Below, piece after piece: positions 54,990-63,715 of a stretch of DNA of 64,000 bases. The position numbers and the translations under genes were made by a program. The stretch lies in contig NZ_JACHEF010000001.1 of NCBI RefSeq assembly GCF_014207355.1, positions 1,867,704-1,931,703 of the forward strand. The letters are read 5' to 3'. The notes beneath the pieces were generated by a model, which made no database searches, was not told where the DNA came from, and saw only the letters and a list, made by a program, of their open reading frames with translations. The stretch's first letter is position 1, and each line of letters starts with the position of its first letter. This DNA is from Mesorhizobium sangaii (lineage in GTDB: Bacteria > Pseudomonadota > Alphaproteobacteria > Rhizobiales > Rhizobiaceae).

Positions 54990-56200
54990 TGCGCCTTCTT
55001 TCTATCAATGAGCAAGGGCAGGCTTGCAAAACCGCGCCGATCGCCTCTGGTCTTCCAGCGTGGCGCGACCGCAGGATCGAGGGCAAGGCCAATTCCGGCT
55101 TCGATCAGAGCCTCCAGCGTCACCGCGAATTCCATGCGAGCAACGCCGGCGCCAGCGCAGAGATGTGGCCCTGCGCCAAAGGTGAGATGCCTGTTCGGCT
55201 TTCGATCGAGGCGCAATTCATCTGGCGCCTCGAATACGGTTGGATCGCGGTTGGCTGAGCCGAAGCCCAGTGCGACGATGTCGCCGGCCCGCATCCGGCG
55301 TTCATGCACAAACAGATCACGCGCGGCGTTGCGGCCGAAAATCTGGATCGGTGAGGAAAAACGTAGGAATTCCTCAACTGCCGTCGGTATTAGTGCCGGC
55401 TCCGCGGCAAGCCGCGCCAGATCGGCCGGGTGTTCGGCGAGCCAGTGCAACATGACCGAGAGGCCGTCGGCGGTGGTCTCGAATCCGGCGCCGAAAACCA
55501 CTGTCATGAAGGATCGTATCTGGCCGTCGTCGAGACTTTCGCCATCGATCTCGGCGGCCATCAGCATGCTGATGAAGTCGCCCGTCGGGGCCGCCCGGCG
55601 CGCCGCTATCAGCCCGTCGATATAGACAACGAGATCGCGGCTCGCAGCCGCGCCGGCGACGGGATCGCTGACGTTGAACATTTTGGTGATCCAGCCGACC
55701 CAATGTTCGGAATCAGCCAGCGGCACGTCGGTGAAGGCGGCGAGCGAAGCGATCGCGACCGGCACGCAGAATTCAGCCACGGCATCGGCGCTTTCTTTCT
55801 CCGCCATGCGTTCGAGGATCGAGGCAGCGAGCCTTCCGATACACGGCGTGATTTCCGCGACCCGTTCCGGCGTGAACACCGGATTGACGAGGGCGCGGTA
55901 GCGAGAATGACGCGGCGGATCGATCTCGATCGGCAGCATCGGTTCGGTGCGCGGGGTGATTACCGGAATAGCGGTAACGCCTGCGACGCTGGACGTATAG
56001 TCGCGCCAGTTGATGGCGCTGGCGCGCACGTCCTCGTAGCGAGTCATCAGCCAGAAGCCGCCATGCTTGTTGGAGCGGGCGATCGGACACTCCAGGCGCA
56101 ACCGGTCATATGCGGTGAACGGGTCGCGGACGAACGCCGGATCGTGGATATCCAGATCCTCCGGAATCTGCGGTTCGCCCATTGCTGCGGTGTTCGACAT
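54986..56200 (-). CDS. Cytochrome P450
   Basis: The 404-residue bacterial class I P450 needs an external ferredoxin and reductase. Key motifs are complete: the I-helix GAGFETTADG (237-246) with Glu241/Thr242, ExxR at Glu277-Arg280 (VEEFLRF), and the haem-binding FGAGPHLCAGAG with Cys348. Soluble, no membrane anchor. ATG 56200 is chosen from the family-like start; the frame runs to 56287. It sits between the transporter genes and the MBL gene of a sugar-acid operon, which is unusual; it may demethylate or hydroxylate a methylated or glycosidic substrate. No ferredoxin gene is seen nearby. Confidence 0.92.
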   Translation of the reverse strand: MSNTAAMGEPQIPEDLDIHDPAFVRDPFTAYDRLRLECPIARSNKHGGFWLMTRYEDVRASAINWRDYTSSVAGVTAIPVITPRTEPMLPIEIDPPRHSRYRALVNPVFTPERVAEITPCIGRLAASILERMAEKESADAVAEFCVPVAIASLAAFTDVPLADSEHWVGWITKMFNVSDPVAGAAASRDLVVYIDGLIAARRAAPTGDFISMLMAAEIDGESLDDGQIRSFMTVVFGAGFETTADGLSVMLHWLAEHPADLARLAAEPALIPTAVEEFLRFSSPIQIFGRNAARDLFVHERRMRAGDIVALGFGSANRDPTVFEAPDELRLDRKPNRHLTFGAGPHLCAGAGVARMEFAVTLEALIEAGIGLALDPAVAPRWKTRGDRRGFASLPLLIDRKKAH

Positions 56201-56311
56201 GGTTTCGGTCTTGCCAGATGACGTTTGAATTGGCCGTCCGGCGGCAGGGAGATAACGCCGCCGGACGCTGCTTGAGCCTTGATCCAAGACTCCGCGATGT
56301 CTGCGTTGAGC

Positions 56312-57331
56312 CTACTTCACATTCAGAGCGGTCAGCACCTTGTCGACATTGTCCTTGGTGATCAGGATGACGCCCGTATCGAGCGAGTCCGGGATCGGAC
56401 GGCCGCCGTCTTTCGACGAGAGGCCGGCCGACTTCAACGTGTTAGTGTTGTAGTCATGCAGCAGCTTGACCGCGTAGTAGATGAAGAGCTCGCGATTCTG
56501 CACGACGATGCCGTCGACCCAGCCTTCCTTTGCCGATTTGAAGAAGTCCGGCGTCTGCTCCATCGCGGTCACCTTGATGTCACCGGGATTCTTGCCGGCT
56601 TCACGCAGTGCCGTGACGATGCCGGCACCGGATTCGGAATCGAAACCGGCGAGGCCAGCGATGTCTGGATGGGCTGCCAGGATCGCCGCCGTCACCTGCG
56701 CCGCCTTCTGTGCGTCGCCACCGTCATCCTCATTGGCGACGATGGTGTATTTGCCGCCGCCATTGGCTTCGACATAGGCTTTGAAGCCAGCCACAGCTTC
56801 GCGCATGTTGCCGGCGTTGATGATCGACATCGAGGCGACCTTGCCACCCTTCGGCAGCATTTCCATCAGCTTCTTGGCCTGGGCGACGCCGACCTGCGTC
56901 CAGTTCGTGCCGATATAGGCGAGACGGCCGGAGTCGGGCAGATCGCCGTCATCGACGACCGTCGGCACGCCTTGCTCCATGCATTTCTTGACGGATTCGG
57001 TCAGCGACGGGTCCCAGCCGCCGACGACGGAGACACCGCTCGGTTTCTGCGCGCAGACCTGGTCGACAGCGGAGATAAAGCCCGGCACGTCGAAGTCGGT
57101 CGGCCCGGCAACGATGACCTTGACGCCGAGCTCTTCGGCGATCCGCTTCATGCCGACATAGTCATACTGCACAAACAGCGGCAGGTTGGCCTTGTTGGAG
57201 ATCCAGTAATACGTCTCCTTCGCATCGGCCGGCCCGAAGGATGATTCCTGTGCGCTAGCCGGAAAAGTGTAGAGCAATGCGGTGGCAGCAAGCGCTGCGC
57301 CGGAAAGTATCGTTCTCACTATCGATTTCAT
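56312..57331 (-). CDS. Ribose-type ABC transporter substrate-binding protein
   Basis: The 339-residue precursor has a signal peptide (MKSIVRTILSGAALAATALL, cut near ASA-QE) and the type-1 periplasmic sugar-binding fold: TYYWISNKANLPLFVQYDYV, MKRIAEELGVKVIVAGPTDF, VVDDGDLPDSGRLAYIGTNW, GLAGFDSESGAGIVTALREA. It works with the permease and ATPase upstream on the same strand. The sugar is probably the operon's substrate, likely D-apiose or a relative. It lies 111 bases before the P450 gene. Confidence 0.9.
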   Translation of the reverse strand: MKSIVRTILSGAALAATALLYTFPASAQESSFGPADAKETYYWISNKANLPLFVQYDYVGMKRIAEELGVKVIVAGPTDFDVPGFISAVDQVCAQKPSGVSVVGGWDPSLTESVKKCMEQGVPTVVDDGDLPDSGRLAYIGTNWTQVGVAQAKKLMEMLPKGGKVASMSIINAGNMREAVAGFKAYVEANGGGKYTIVANEDDGGDAQKAAQVTAAILAAHPDIAGLAGFDSESGAGIVTALREAGKNPGDIKVTAMEQTPDFFKSAKEGWVDGIVVQNRELFIYYAVKLLHDYNTNTLKSAGLSSKDGGRPIPDSLDTGVILITKDNVDKVLTALNVK

Positions 57332-57416
57332 GCCCGTTTCCTCCTGATGTTTTTGTATTTTCAGTCCTTGCATGTCATCCGGTTGTCCGAATGCCTCCTC
57401 CCGTCCTCGCCTGAAA

Positions 57417-58433
57417 TCAGGCGCGGCCGCTAGTCTTGAAACGATCGAGCGATACGGCGAACAGCAGGACCAGACCCACCACTAGCCCTTGCCAGAACAC
57501 GCCGATCGCATTGATGATCATGGCGTTCTCGATCAATGCGATGAAAAGCACGCCGAGAATGCCGCCGAGGATCGTGCCCTCACCACCTTTCAGGCTCGCT
57601 CCCCCGAGCACGGTTGCGGTGATGACCTTGAGTTCGATGCCGACGCCGGCGTTGACGACCGCACTGTTGAGACGCGCCGCTCCCAGAACGCCGGCAAGGC
57701 CCGCCAGCGCTCCCATGATGACGAAGCCGATCAGGATGAGCCGGTCGACGCGGATACCCGAGAGCTGGGCCGCGCGCGGATTGCCGCCGATGAAATAGAA
57801 CTGCCGGAAGAAGCGTGTCCGCGCCACCAGCCAGCCGCCGACGAGCACGAGCACCAGCATTGCCCAGAACGGCGACTGGATCCTGAGCAGCGGATCGGCG
57901 GCGCGGCCATATTCGGCGAAGGCATCGGTGATAGGGGTGACGCCAGTGCCGGCGGTGACATAGGTCAGACTGCGATAGATGGTGAGTGTGCCAAGGGTTG
58001 CGATCAACGCGTTGATGCCGATGCGGGTGACGATCAAACCGTTGACCAGACCGCACAGTGCGCCAACCAGGATGCCCACCAGAACAGCAACCTCCGCCGG
58101 CCAGCCCCACCATCCGGCGACAACGGCGGCCCAGACGCCGGAGAAAGCGAGTGTCGAGCCGACCGACAGGTCGAACGTGCCGCCGATCATCAGCAGCATC
58201 ATGCCGCAGACAAGAATGCCGACCGGTGCGAGATTGAGCAGCACGGCCCTCATGTTGGAGGCGGTTGGGAAGTTGTTCGGATAGACGATGCTCATCGCCA
58301 GCGCGAGCGCGATGACGAGCACGAAGAGCGTCAATTCCCTGGAATCGGCGAGGCGCCGCACGATACGGACGAAAAGGTTTTCGCGCCGGTGCTCGGCATT
58401 CTCGGCCATCGGTTGCGTGATCTGCATCGTCAT
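57417..58433 (-). CDS. Ribose-type ABC transporter permease
   Basis: The 338-residue inner-membrane permease has RbsC signatures: GILVCGMMLLMIGGTFDLSV, LIVTRIGINALIATLGTLTI, IKVITATVLGGASLKGG-like KVITATVLGGASLKGGEG. About nine spans. The start overlaps the ATPase stop by four bases. With one permease gene only, it would form a homodimer, unlike the two-permease rhamnose system earlier in the window. Confidence 0.92.
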   Translation of the reverse strand: MTMQITQPMAENAEHRRENLFVRIVRRLADSRELTLFVLVIALALAMSIVYPNNFPTASNMRAVLLNLAPVGILVCGMMLLMIGGTFDLSVGSTLAFSGVWAAVVAGWWGWPAEVAVLVGILVGALCGLVNGLIVTRIGINALIATLGTLTIYRSLTYVTAGTGVTPITDAFAEYGRAADPLLRIQSPFWAMLVLVLVGGWLVARTRFFRQFYFIGGNPRAAQLSGIRVDRLILIGFVIMGALAGLAGVLGAARLNSAVVNAGVGIELKVITATVLGGASLKGGEGTILGGILGVLFIALIENAMIINAIGVFWQGLVVGLVLLFAVSLDRFKTSGRA

Positions 58434-59962
58434 GCCTCTGCCATTCCTGGTTCCTTGCGGACTTCAGCAACCGAAGCGGTGTATCTGGTAGCCAGCCGCA
58501 GCACCTGTTCCTCGCTTGCCCCGTCGCCTGGCAATTCGCCAACCGTCCTGCCTTCCGCCATCACGACGATGCGGTCGGCAAGCGCAAGCACCTCCGGCAG
58601 GTCCGAGGACACAACGAGCAGCGCAACGCCCTTGTCGGCGAGCGCCCGCAGAAGCCGGTAAATTTCAGATCGTGCCCCGACGTCGACGCCGCGGGTCGGT
58701 TCGTCGACGATCAGAAGGCGCGGCTCCATCGCCAGCCATTTGGCCAGAAGCACTTTCTGCTGATTGCCGCCGGAGAGATTGCCAACGATCTGGCGCACGC
58801 TCGGCGTCGCGATGCGCAGCTCGTTGACAAAATTCTTGGCCAGCGCCTCGGCCTTGCGGTTGGAGAAATTGGCGCCCGAGGAAACCTTGGAAAGAACCGT
58901 CGCGGCAACATTGTTGACGATGTCCATGCCAAGGAACAGACCCGCCGCCTTGCGGTCTTCCGGAACCATGCCGATGCCGGCGTGCTTGCCGTCCCACGGA
59001 CCTCTCGGATCGATAGGCTTGCTGCCAATCCGGATCGAGCCGCCACGCCGTCGGCGTGCGCCAAAGATCGCCTCGCAGAATTCGCTGCGACCGGACCCGA
59101 TAAGCCCGGCGAGACAGACGATCTCGCCTGAACGCACGGTGATCGATGCCGACCGCACCAGCGGCGGCGCGTCGACATTTTCGGCCTCGAGCACGATGTC
59201 GCCGATCTTGCGCCCTGCCGCCGCACGCGAAAAATGCACGTCGCGTCCGACCATCAGACGGATCAGTTCGTCGGTCGAGGTCTCGGTGACACTGCGTGTT
59301 CCGGCAAGCCTCCCGTCCTTGAGGACGGTCACCGAATGGCAGAGCGCGAAAATCTCGGCAAGGCGGTGCGAAACGTAGATCACCGAAACGCCGTTGGCCG
59401 CCAAGCGGCGCACCACGTCGAACAATTTCTCGGTTTCGGTAAGGGTCAATGCCGCGGTCGGCTCGTCGAGGATCAAAATTCTGAGGTCGCGCGACAGCGC
59501 CTTGGCAATCTCGACGATCTGGGATTGCGCCGGCGAAAGGGTCGACACCTTCAGTGCCGGATCGATGGCGACGCCAAGCTGCGCGATAAGCACCCTTGCA
59601 CGATCGCGCATGGCTCGGACATCCACCTGACCCAACCATTGCGTCGGCTGCCGGCCGGCGAAGATGTTCTCGGCAACAGAAAGCTGCGGAACGAGCGAGC
59701 CTTCCTGATGCACGATGCCGATGCCGAGATCGCCCGCTGCTTTCTCATCGAGGTCCGCGGTTTCGGCGCCATCGACAAGGATACTGCCCTTGTTGCGCGA
59801 GTAGACACCGGCGACGATCTTGCCGAGGGTCGACTTGCCGGCGCCGTTTTCGCCGAGCAATGCACGGATCTCACCGCCCTCGACGCTCATCGAGACGTCG
59901 TCCAGTGCCCGCACACCGGGGAAGAACTTGGAAAGGCCTTTGATTTCGAGCCGCGGCGCCAT
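58430..59962 (-). CDS. Ribose-type ABC transporter ATP-binding protein
   Basis: The 510-residue double ATPase energises uptake. The first half has GLSKFFPGVRALDDVSMSVE, LLGENGAGKSTLGKIVAG and ILILDEPTAALTLTETE. The second half has GLIGSGRSEF, LSGGNQQKVLLAKWLAMEP and LLIVDEPTRGVDVGARSE. Its start is four bases from the KPR-like gene stop, so it is second in the operon that runs leftward. Confidence 0.93.
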   Translation of the reverse strand: MAPRLEIKGLSKFFPGVRALDDVSMSVEGGEIRALLGENGAGKSTLGKIVAGVYSRNKGSILVDGAETADLDEKAAGDLGIGIVHQEGSLVPQLSVAENIFAGRQPTQWLGQVDVRAMRDRARVLIAQLGVAIDPALKVSTLSPAQSQIVEIAKALSRDLRILILDEPTAALTLTETEKLFDVVRRLAANGVSVIYVSHRLAEIFALCHSVTVLKDGRLAGTRSVTETSTDELIRLMVGRDVHFSRAAAGRKIGDIVLEAENVDAPPLVRSASITVRSGEIVCLAGLIGSGRSEFCEAIFGARRRRGGSIRIGSKPIDPRGPWDGKHAGIGMVPEDRKAAGLFLGMDIVNNVAATVLSKVSSGANFSNRKAEALAKNFVNELRIATPSVRQIVGNLSGGNQQKVLLAKWLAMEPRLLIVDEPTRGVDVGARSEIYRLLRALADKGVALLVVSSDLPEVLALADRIVVMAEGRTVGELPGDGASEEQVLRLATRYTASVAEVRKEPGMAEA

Positions 59963-59966
59963 GGCC

Positions 59967-60905
59967 CTATTGAGCCTTAACCTGGAGGTAGTGGGCCTGC
60001 TTGGCCTGGATCATCCAGACCATCGTTTCGTTGACAGGCGTGGCCACACCGGTGCGCTTGCCTGCATCGACAATGGCACCGTTGATGACCTCGATTTCAG
60101 TCTGCCGTTTGGCTTCGACATCCTGCAGCATCGAAGCCTTGCCGCCGATCGCCTTCTCCAGCAGGCCGGTGATCGCAGCCCAGCGTTCGTCATAGTCGAG
60201 CGCGATGCCCTGGGCGTTTGCTACGGCCACGACCTCTTTGAGGATAGCGGCCATCAGGAGTTTGGTGCCTTCGAAGGCGACGAGTTCGTGCGACATCAAA
60301 TGCAACAGCCCGGCGACCGGCAGTGTGCAGGCATTCAGCGCCAGTTTCTTCCAGACCTCGTCAAGGATCCTTTCGGACTGAGTGGTCTCGATCTGCGCCG
60401 CACGAAACACGTCGATGACCTTGCCCAGGCGTTCGGTCGGCTTGCCGGTCAGTTCGCCGATATAGGTCATGCCAGAACCAGGATGCTTGACGCGGCCCGG
60501 CGCCAGCAAGGTGCCGCCATGATAAGTTAGCCCGACCAGCACGCGGTCTTCGCCAACGATCGAGGCGATGCGTGGTGCATTGCCCCAGCCGTTCTGCAGA
60601 CTGAGCACGGCGGTATCCCCAGCGATCATGGGGGCTGCAGCCCGAACGGCAGCTTCGGTGTGATAGCATTTGACGAAATTGATGATGAGATCGACCGGCC
60701 CGACGCTTGCAGGATTGTCGCTTGCAGACACCTTTATCACCGGCTGCGAACCATCCTTTTCCTCGATGGTCAGCCCGTTGTCATTGATCGCCGTCACGGC
60801 CGCCTTGGAGACGTCGATCAGCGTGACGTCATTGCCGGCGCGGGCCAGATATCCACCGAATATCCCGCCCATAGCTCCGCCGCCGCCCAGAATGGCGATT
60901 TTCAT
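59967..60905 (-). CDS. Ketopantoate-reductase-family (PanE/ApbA) oxidoreductase
   Basis: The 312-residue enzyme has the nucleotide loop AILGGGGAMGGIFGGYLARA, the family lysine region NFVKCYHTEAAVRAAAP, LQNGWGNAPRIASIVGEDRV, and the C-terminal catalytic Lys/Asn/Glu block LDEVWKKLALNACTLPVAGL. Biosynthetic ketopantoate reductases look the same, but as the first gene of a sugar operon it more likely reduces or oxidises a 2-oxo or 2-hydroxy branched sugar acid. The branched C2 shape of pantoate makes an apionate-like substrate attractive. That is inference. Confidence 0.88.
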   Translation of the reverse strand: MKIAILGGGGAMGGIFGGYLARAGNDVTLIDVSKAAVTAINDNGLTIEEKDGSQPVIKVSASDNPASVGPVDLIINFVKCYHTEAAVRAAAPMIAGDTAVLSLQNGWGNAPRIASIVGEDRVLVGLTYHGGTLLAPGRVKHPGSGMTYIGELTGKPTERLGKVIDVFRAAQIETTQSERILDEVWKKLALNACTLPVAGLLHLMSHELVAFEGTKLLMAAILKEVVAVANAQGIALDYDERWAAITGLLEKAIGGKASMLQDVEAKRQTEIEVINGAIVDAGKRTGVATPVNETMVWMIQAKQAHYLQVKAQ

Positions 60906-61107
60906 GCATCTTCCTCCCTTGGCGATCGCAATCGCCGTCTCAAAAGCAAGTTGATTTGCAGGGGGGCGGAGCTGCCTTGAGGGCGCCCAAACCGGTGCTA
61001 GCCGATGCTCATGGAGCCCGGCCTTGTCTTCCCGCTTTTTTTCAATCTTGTGTTTTCAGCATTGCAAGCTGTTGCATGGTTGTCAAGCATGATGGTATGA
61101 AAGGTCT
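60906..61107. promoter_or_regulatory. Divergent promoter region of the sugar-acid locus
   Basis: The 202-base gap holds the promoters of both the eleven-gene leftward operon and the regulator-kinase-decarboxylase operon. It is AT-richer near 61035-61100. A GntR-type operator should lie here, but no convincing palindrome was found by eye. Confidence 0.5.
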
Positions 61108-61830
61108 ATGGTCGACCCTCTTGTCATAGAACGAAAAAAACTCTTCGAGCATGTGGCAACACATCTCGAGGGACAGATCCTCTCAGGAAAACTCAAGCCC
61201 GGAGACCAGTTGCCGCCCGAGCGTGACCTGCAATCGCGCTTCGGCGTCGGCCGCCCAGCCATTCGTGAAGCACTGATCTCGTTGCAGAAGGCGGGCCTCG
61301 TCGAACTCACCAATGGTGCTCGCGCCAAAGTCTTGATGCCGACCGCCAGCCATATTTTCACGGGCATGGCACCTGCGGTCAGGCAGATGCTGTCGACGGA
61401 ATTGGGACAGCGTTCCTTTCAGGGCGCGCGCATGTTCTTCGAGGTTGGCCTCGCCCGGGAAGCCGCCCGGACGGCGACGTCAGAAGATCTGGCCTCGTTG
61501 CGTGAGGCGCTCGAAGCCAATCGGCTGGCGATCGGCGACCGTGACCGTTTCACCAGCACCGACATCGCCTTTCACTTCGAACTCGCCCGTATTGCCCGCA
61601 ACCTCGTCTTCGTCGCCCTCCACGACCAGATTTCCGAATGGCTCAAGGAACAGCGCATTGTGACGCTGGCCGCCGACGGTCAGGAGCAGACGGCGTATGA
61701 GGCGCATCGCGCCATTTACGATGGGATCGTCGCGCGCGATCCCGATCGTGCCGAACAGGCGATGCGCGAGCATCTCGATCAGCTGACGACGATGTTCTGG
61801 CGCCAGCGGGCAAGCGACCACGACGAATGA
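61108..61830 (+). CDS. GntR-family (FadR subgroup) transcriptional regulator
   Basis: The 240-residue protein has an N-terminal winged helix (LFEHVATHLEGQILSGKLKP, PPERDLQSRFGVGRPAIREA, LISLQKAGLVEL) and an FCD-type effector domain (ARMFFEVGLAREAARTATSE, DIAFHFELARIARNLVFVAL, HRAIYDGIVARDPDRAEQAM) whose histidines often bind a metal and a carboxylate ligand. It probably represses both arms of the locus until a sugar-acid inducer binds. The stop overlaps the kinase start (ATGA). Confidence 0.92.
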   Translation: MVDPLVIERKKLFEHVATHLEGQILSGKLKPGDQLPPERDLQSRFGVGRPAIREALISLQKAGLVELTNGARAKVLMPTASHIFTGMAPAVRQMLSTELGQRSFQGARMFFEVGLAREAARTATSEDLASLREALEANRLAIGDRDRFTSTDIAFHFELARIARNLVFVALHDQISEWLKEQRIVTLAADGQEQTAYEAHRAIYDGIVARDPDRAEQAMREHLDQLTTMFWRQRASDHDE

Positions 61831-63080
61831 AGATCGGCGTCATCGGCGACGATTTCACCGGTTCCGGTGACATTGCCAACACGCTCGCCAAGGCCGGCGC
61901 TCGGACTGTTCAGTATGTCGGCACACCGACCGGACACCTTGCGGACGAGATCGACGCCGCGGTCATTGCATTGAAGACGCGTTCGGTTGGGGCCGGCGAT
62001 GCGGTAGCGCAGTCCCTGGCGGCCTGCCGCTGGCTGGTTGCCAACGGCGCCGAGCAGATCGTCTTCAAATATTGCTCGACCTTCGATTCCACACCGCAAG
62101 GCAACATAGGACCGGTCGCGCAAGCCCTGCTGGAGGAACTGGACGCGCCGCTGGCTCTGGTTTGCCCTGCCTTTCCCGCCAACCGCCGCACGCTCTACAA
62201 CGGCTACCTCTTCGTCGGCGACCGCCTGCTCAGCGAGTCCGGCATGGAAAACCATCCGCTGACGCCGATGACCGACCCCGATATCAGGCGATGGCTATCG
62301 CGCCAGACGCGACTCAAGGTCGGCCATCTTCCGCTGGAAAGTTTGCGTTCGGGCGGTGCTGAAGCCGCCTTTAATCTTGCAAAACGCAACGGCGAAAAAC
62401 TTATCGTCGCCGATGCGATCACAGACGACGATCTCACAGCGCTGGGCAAGATAGCCAAAACCCATCGACTGGTCACCGGCGGCTCGGGCATCGCCATGGG
62501 CCTGCCCAGCAATTTTGGGATCCACCCGGCGAGCGGCGATCGGCAGCGGTTCGTGGGGAACAACAGGCCTGGCTTCATCCTCTCCGGCAGCTGCTCTTCT
62601 GCGACACGCCGGCAGATTGCCGCCTATGGGAACGGGCATCCTTCGATGCAACTCGATGCCGCCGACGTGCTCGATCCGGACGCTGCCATCGCAAGCGGAC
62701 TCGATTTTCTGGTCAGCCACAAGGATGCCGGACCGCTCATCTATGCGACCGCGGAGCCTTCCGAAGTGTCTGCGGCACAGACCCGACATGGCCGCGAACG
62801 GTTGGCAGGATTGTTCGAGACAGTTTTCGCCGAGCTCGCCGCCAAGGCGGTGGCTGCCGGCTTTCGGCGGCTCGTGGTTGCGGGTGGCGAAACCTCCGGC
62901 GCGGTCGCCTCTGCTTTCGGCGCGTCGGCGCTTCAAGTCGGCCCGGAGATCGACACCGGCGTGCCGGTGCTCATCCTCGACGGCGAGCCGAGGCTGGCCT
63001 TGGCGCTGAAATCGGGCAATTTCGGCACCGACGATTTTTTCGAACGCGCGCTCGATGCCCTGAAAGGTGACGCCTCATGA
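61827..63080 (+). CDS. otnK: Four-carbon acid sugar kinase (DUF1537, OtnK-like)
   Basis: The 417-residue kinase phosphorylates 3-oxo-tetronate or a similar oxo-sugar acid. It begins KIGVIGDDFTGSGDIANTLA, has FKYCSTFDSTPQGNIGPVAQ and PAFPANRRTLYNGYLFVGD in the N-terminal domain, GFILSGSCSSATRRQIAAYG in the nucleotide domain, and RRLVVAGGETSGAVASAFGA. All are DUF1537 hallmarks. The related 3-oxo-isoapionate kinase OiaK belongs to the same family, so the true substrate could be an apionate derivative. The stop overlaps the next start (ATGA). Confidence 0.85.
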   Translation: MKIGVIGDDFTGSGDIANTLAKAGARTVQYVGTPTGHLADEIDAAVIALKTRSVGAGDAVAQSLAACRWLVANGAEQIVFKYCSTFDSTPQGNIGPVAQALLEELDAPLALVCPAFPANRRTLYNGYLFVGDRLLSESGMENHPLTPMTDPDIRRWLSRQTRLKVGHLPLESLRSGGAEAAFNLAKRNGEKLIVADAITDDDLTALGKIAKTHRLVTGGSGIAMGLPSNFGIHPASGDRQRFVGNNRPGFILSGSCSSATRRQIAAYGNGHPSMQLDAADVLDPDAAIASGLDFLVSHKDAGPLIYATAEPSEVSAAQTRHGRERLAGLFETVFAELAAKAVAAGFRRLVVAGGETSGAVASAFGASALQVGPEIDTGVPVLILDGEPRLALALKSGNFGTDDFFERALDALKGDAS

Positions 63081-63715
63081 CCCTGGAAGAACAGCAGCTT
63101 CGTGACGAGTTTTGCCGCTGGGGCGAGTCCCTGTTCATGCGCGGCTACACCGCCGGCTCGTCCGGCAACCTGTCGGCTCGGCTTGCCGATGGTTTCCTTG
63201 TCACGCCGACCAATTCCTGCCTGGGTTATCTGGAACCCAGCAAACTGTCGAAGCTGGACACCCAAGGCGTGGCCGTGTCCGGTGATACCCCAACCAAGGA
63301 GATACCCCTCCACATGGCGTTCTATGAAGCGCGGCCGCAGGCGGCGGGTGTCGTGCATCTTCACTCGACTTACGCCACGGCATTGTCCTGCCTTGAAGAC
63401 ACTGACCCCGACGATGCCATCCCGCCGATCACGCCCTATGTGGTGATGCGCGTCGGTCGCGTGCCCCTTCTGCCCTATACTCATCCGGGGTCGGCCGACG
63501 TCAGGCCGCTGGTGCTGGCCAAGGCGCATGACCATGCGGCCGTCCTTCTGGCCAATCATGGTCCGGTGGTTTCCGGACGCAGTTTCCGCGACGCTGTCTT
63601 TGCCGCGGAGGAACTGGAGGAAACGGCGAAGCTGGCGCTTCTGACCAAACATCTGCCCGTCAGGCGACTGGATGGGCGGATAGTCGCCGAGTTGGAGCAA
63701 CGTCGACAAAAGTGA
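63077..63715 (+). CDS. otnC: Class II aldolase-fold decarboxylase (OtnC-like)
   Basis: The 212-residue zinc enzyme decarboxylates 3-oxo-tetronate 4-phosphate to dihydroxyacetone phosphate in known pathways. It has GYTAGSSGNLSARLADGFLV, the catalytic Glu in TPTKEIPLHMAFYEARP, zinc histidines in VVHLHSTYATALSCLED, and LLANHGPVVSGRSFRDAV, then FAAEELEETAKLALL. The match to OtnC is close over the whole length. With the kinase it completes a phosphorylate-then-decarboxylate module. Confidence 0.88.
   Translation: MTLEEQQLRDEFCRWGESLFMRGYTAGSSGNLSARLADGFLVTPTNSCLGYLEPSKLSKLDTQGVAVSGDTPTKEIPLHMAFYEARPQAAGVVHLHSTYATALSCLEDTDPDDAIPPITPYVVMRVGRVPLLPYTHPGSADVRPLVLAKAHDHAAVLLANHGPVVSGRSFRDAVFAAEELEETAKLALLTKHLPVRRLDGRIVAELEQRRQK

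Noticed and set aside
57489..58661. A 390-residue plus-strand frame opposite the permease and ATPase genes
   Set aside because: Composition is mostly charged shadow sequence and it conflicts with two well-supported transporter genes.
60906..61107. A specific GntR operator
   Set aside because: TGGT-containing stretches near 61077 were considered, but no symmetric site stood out, so only the promoter region is reported.
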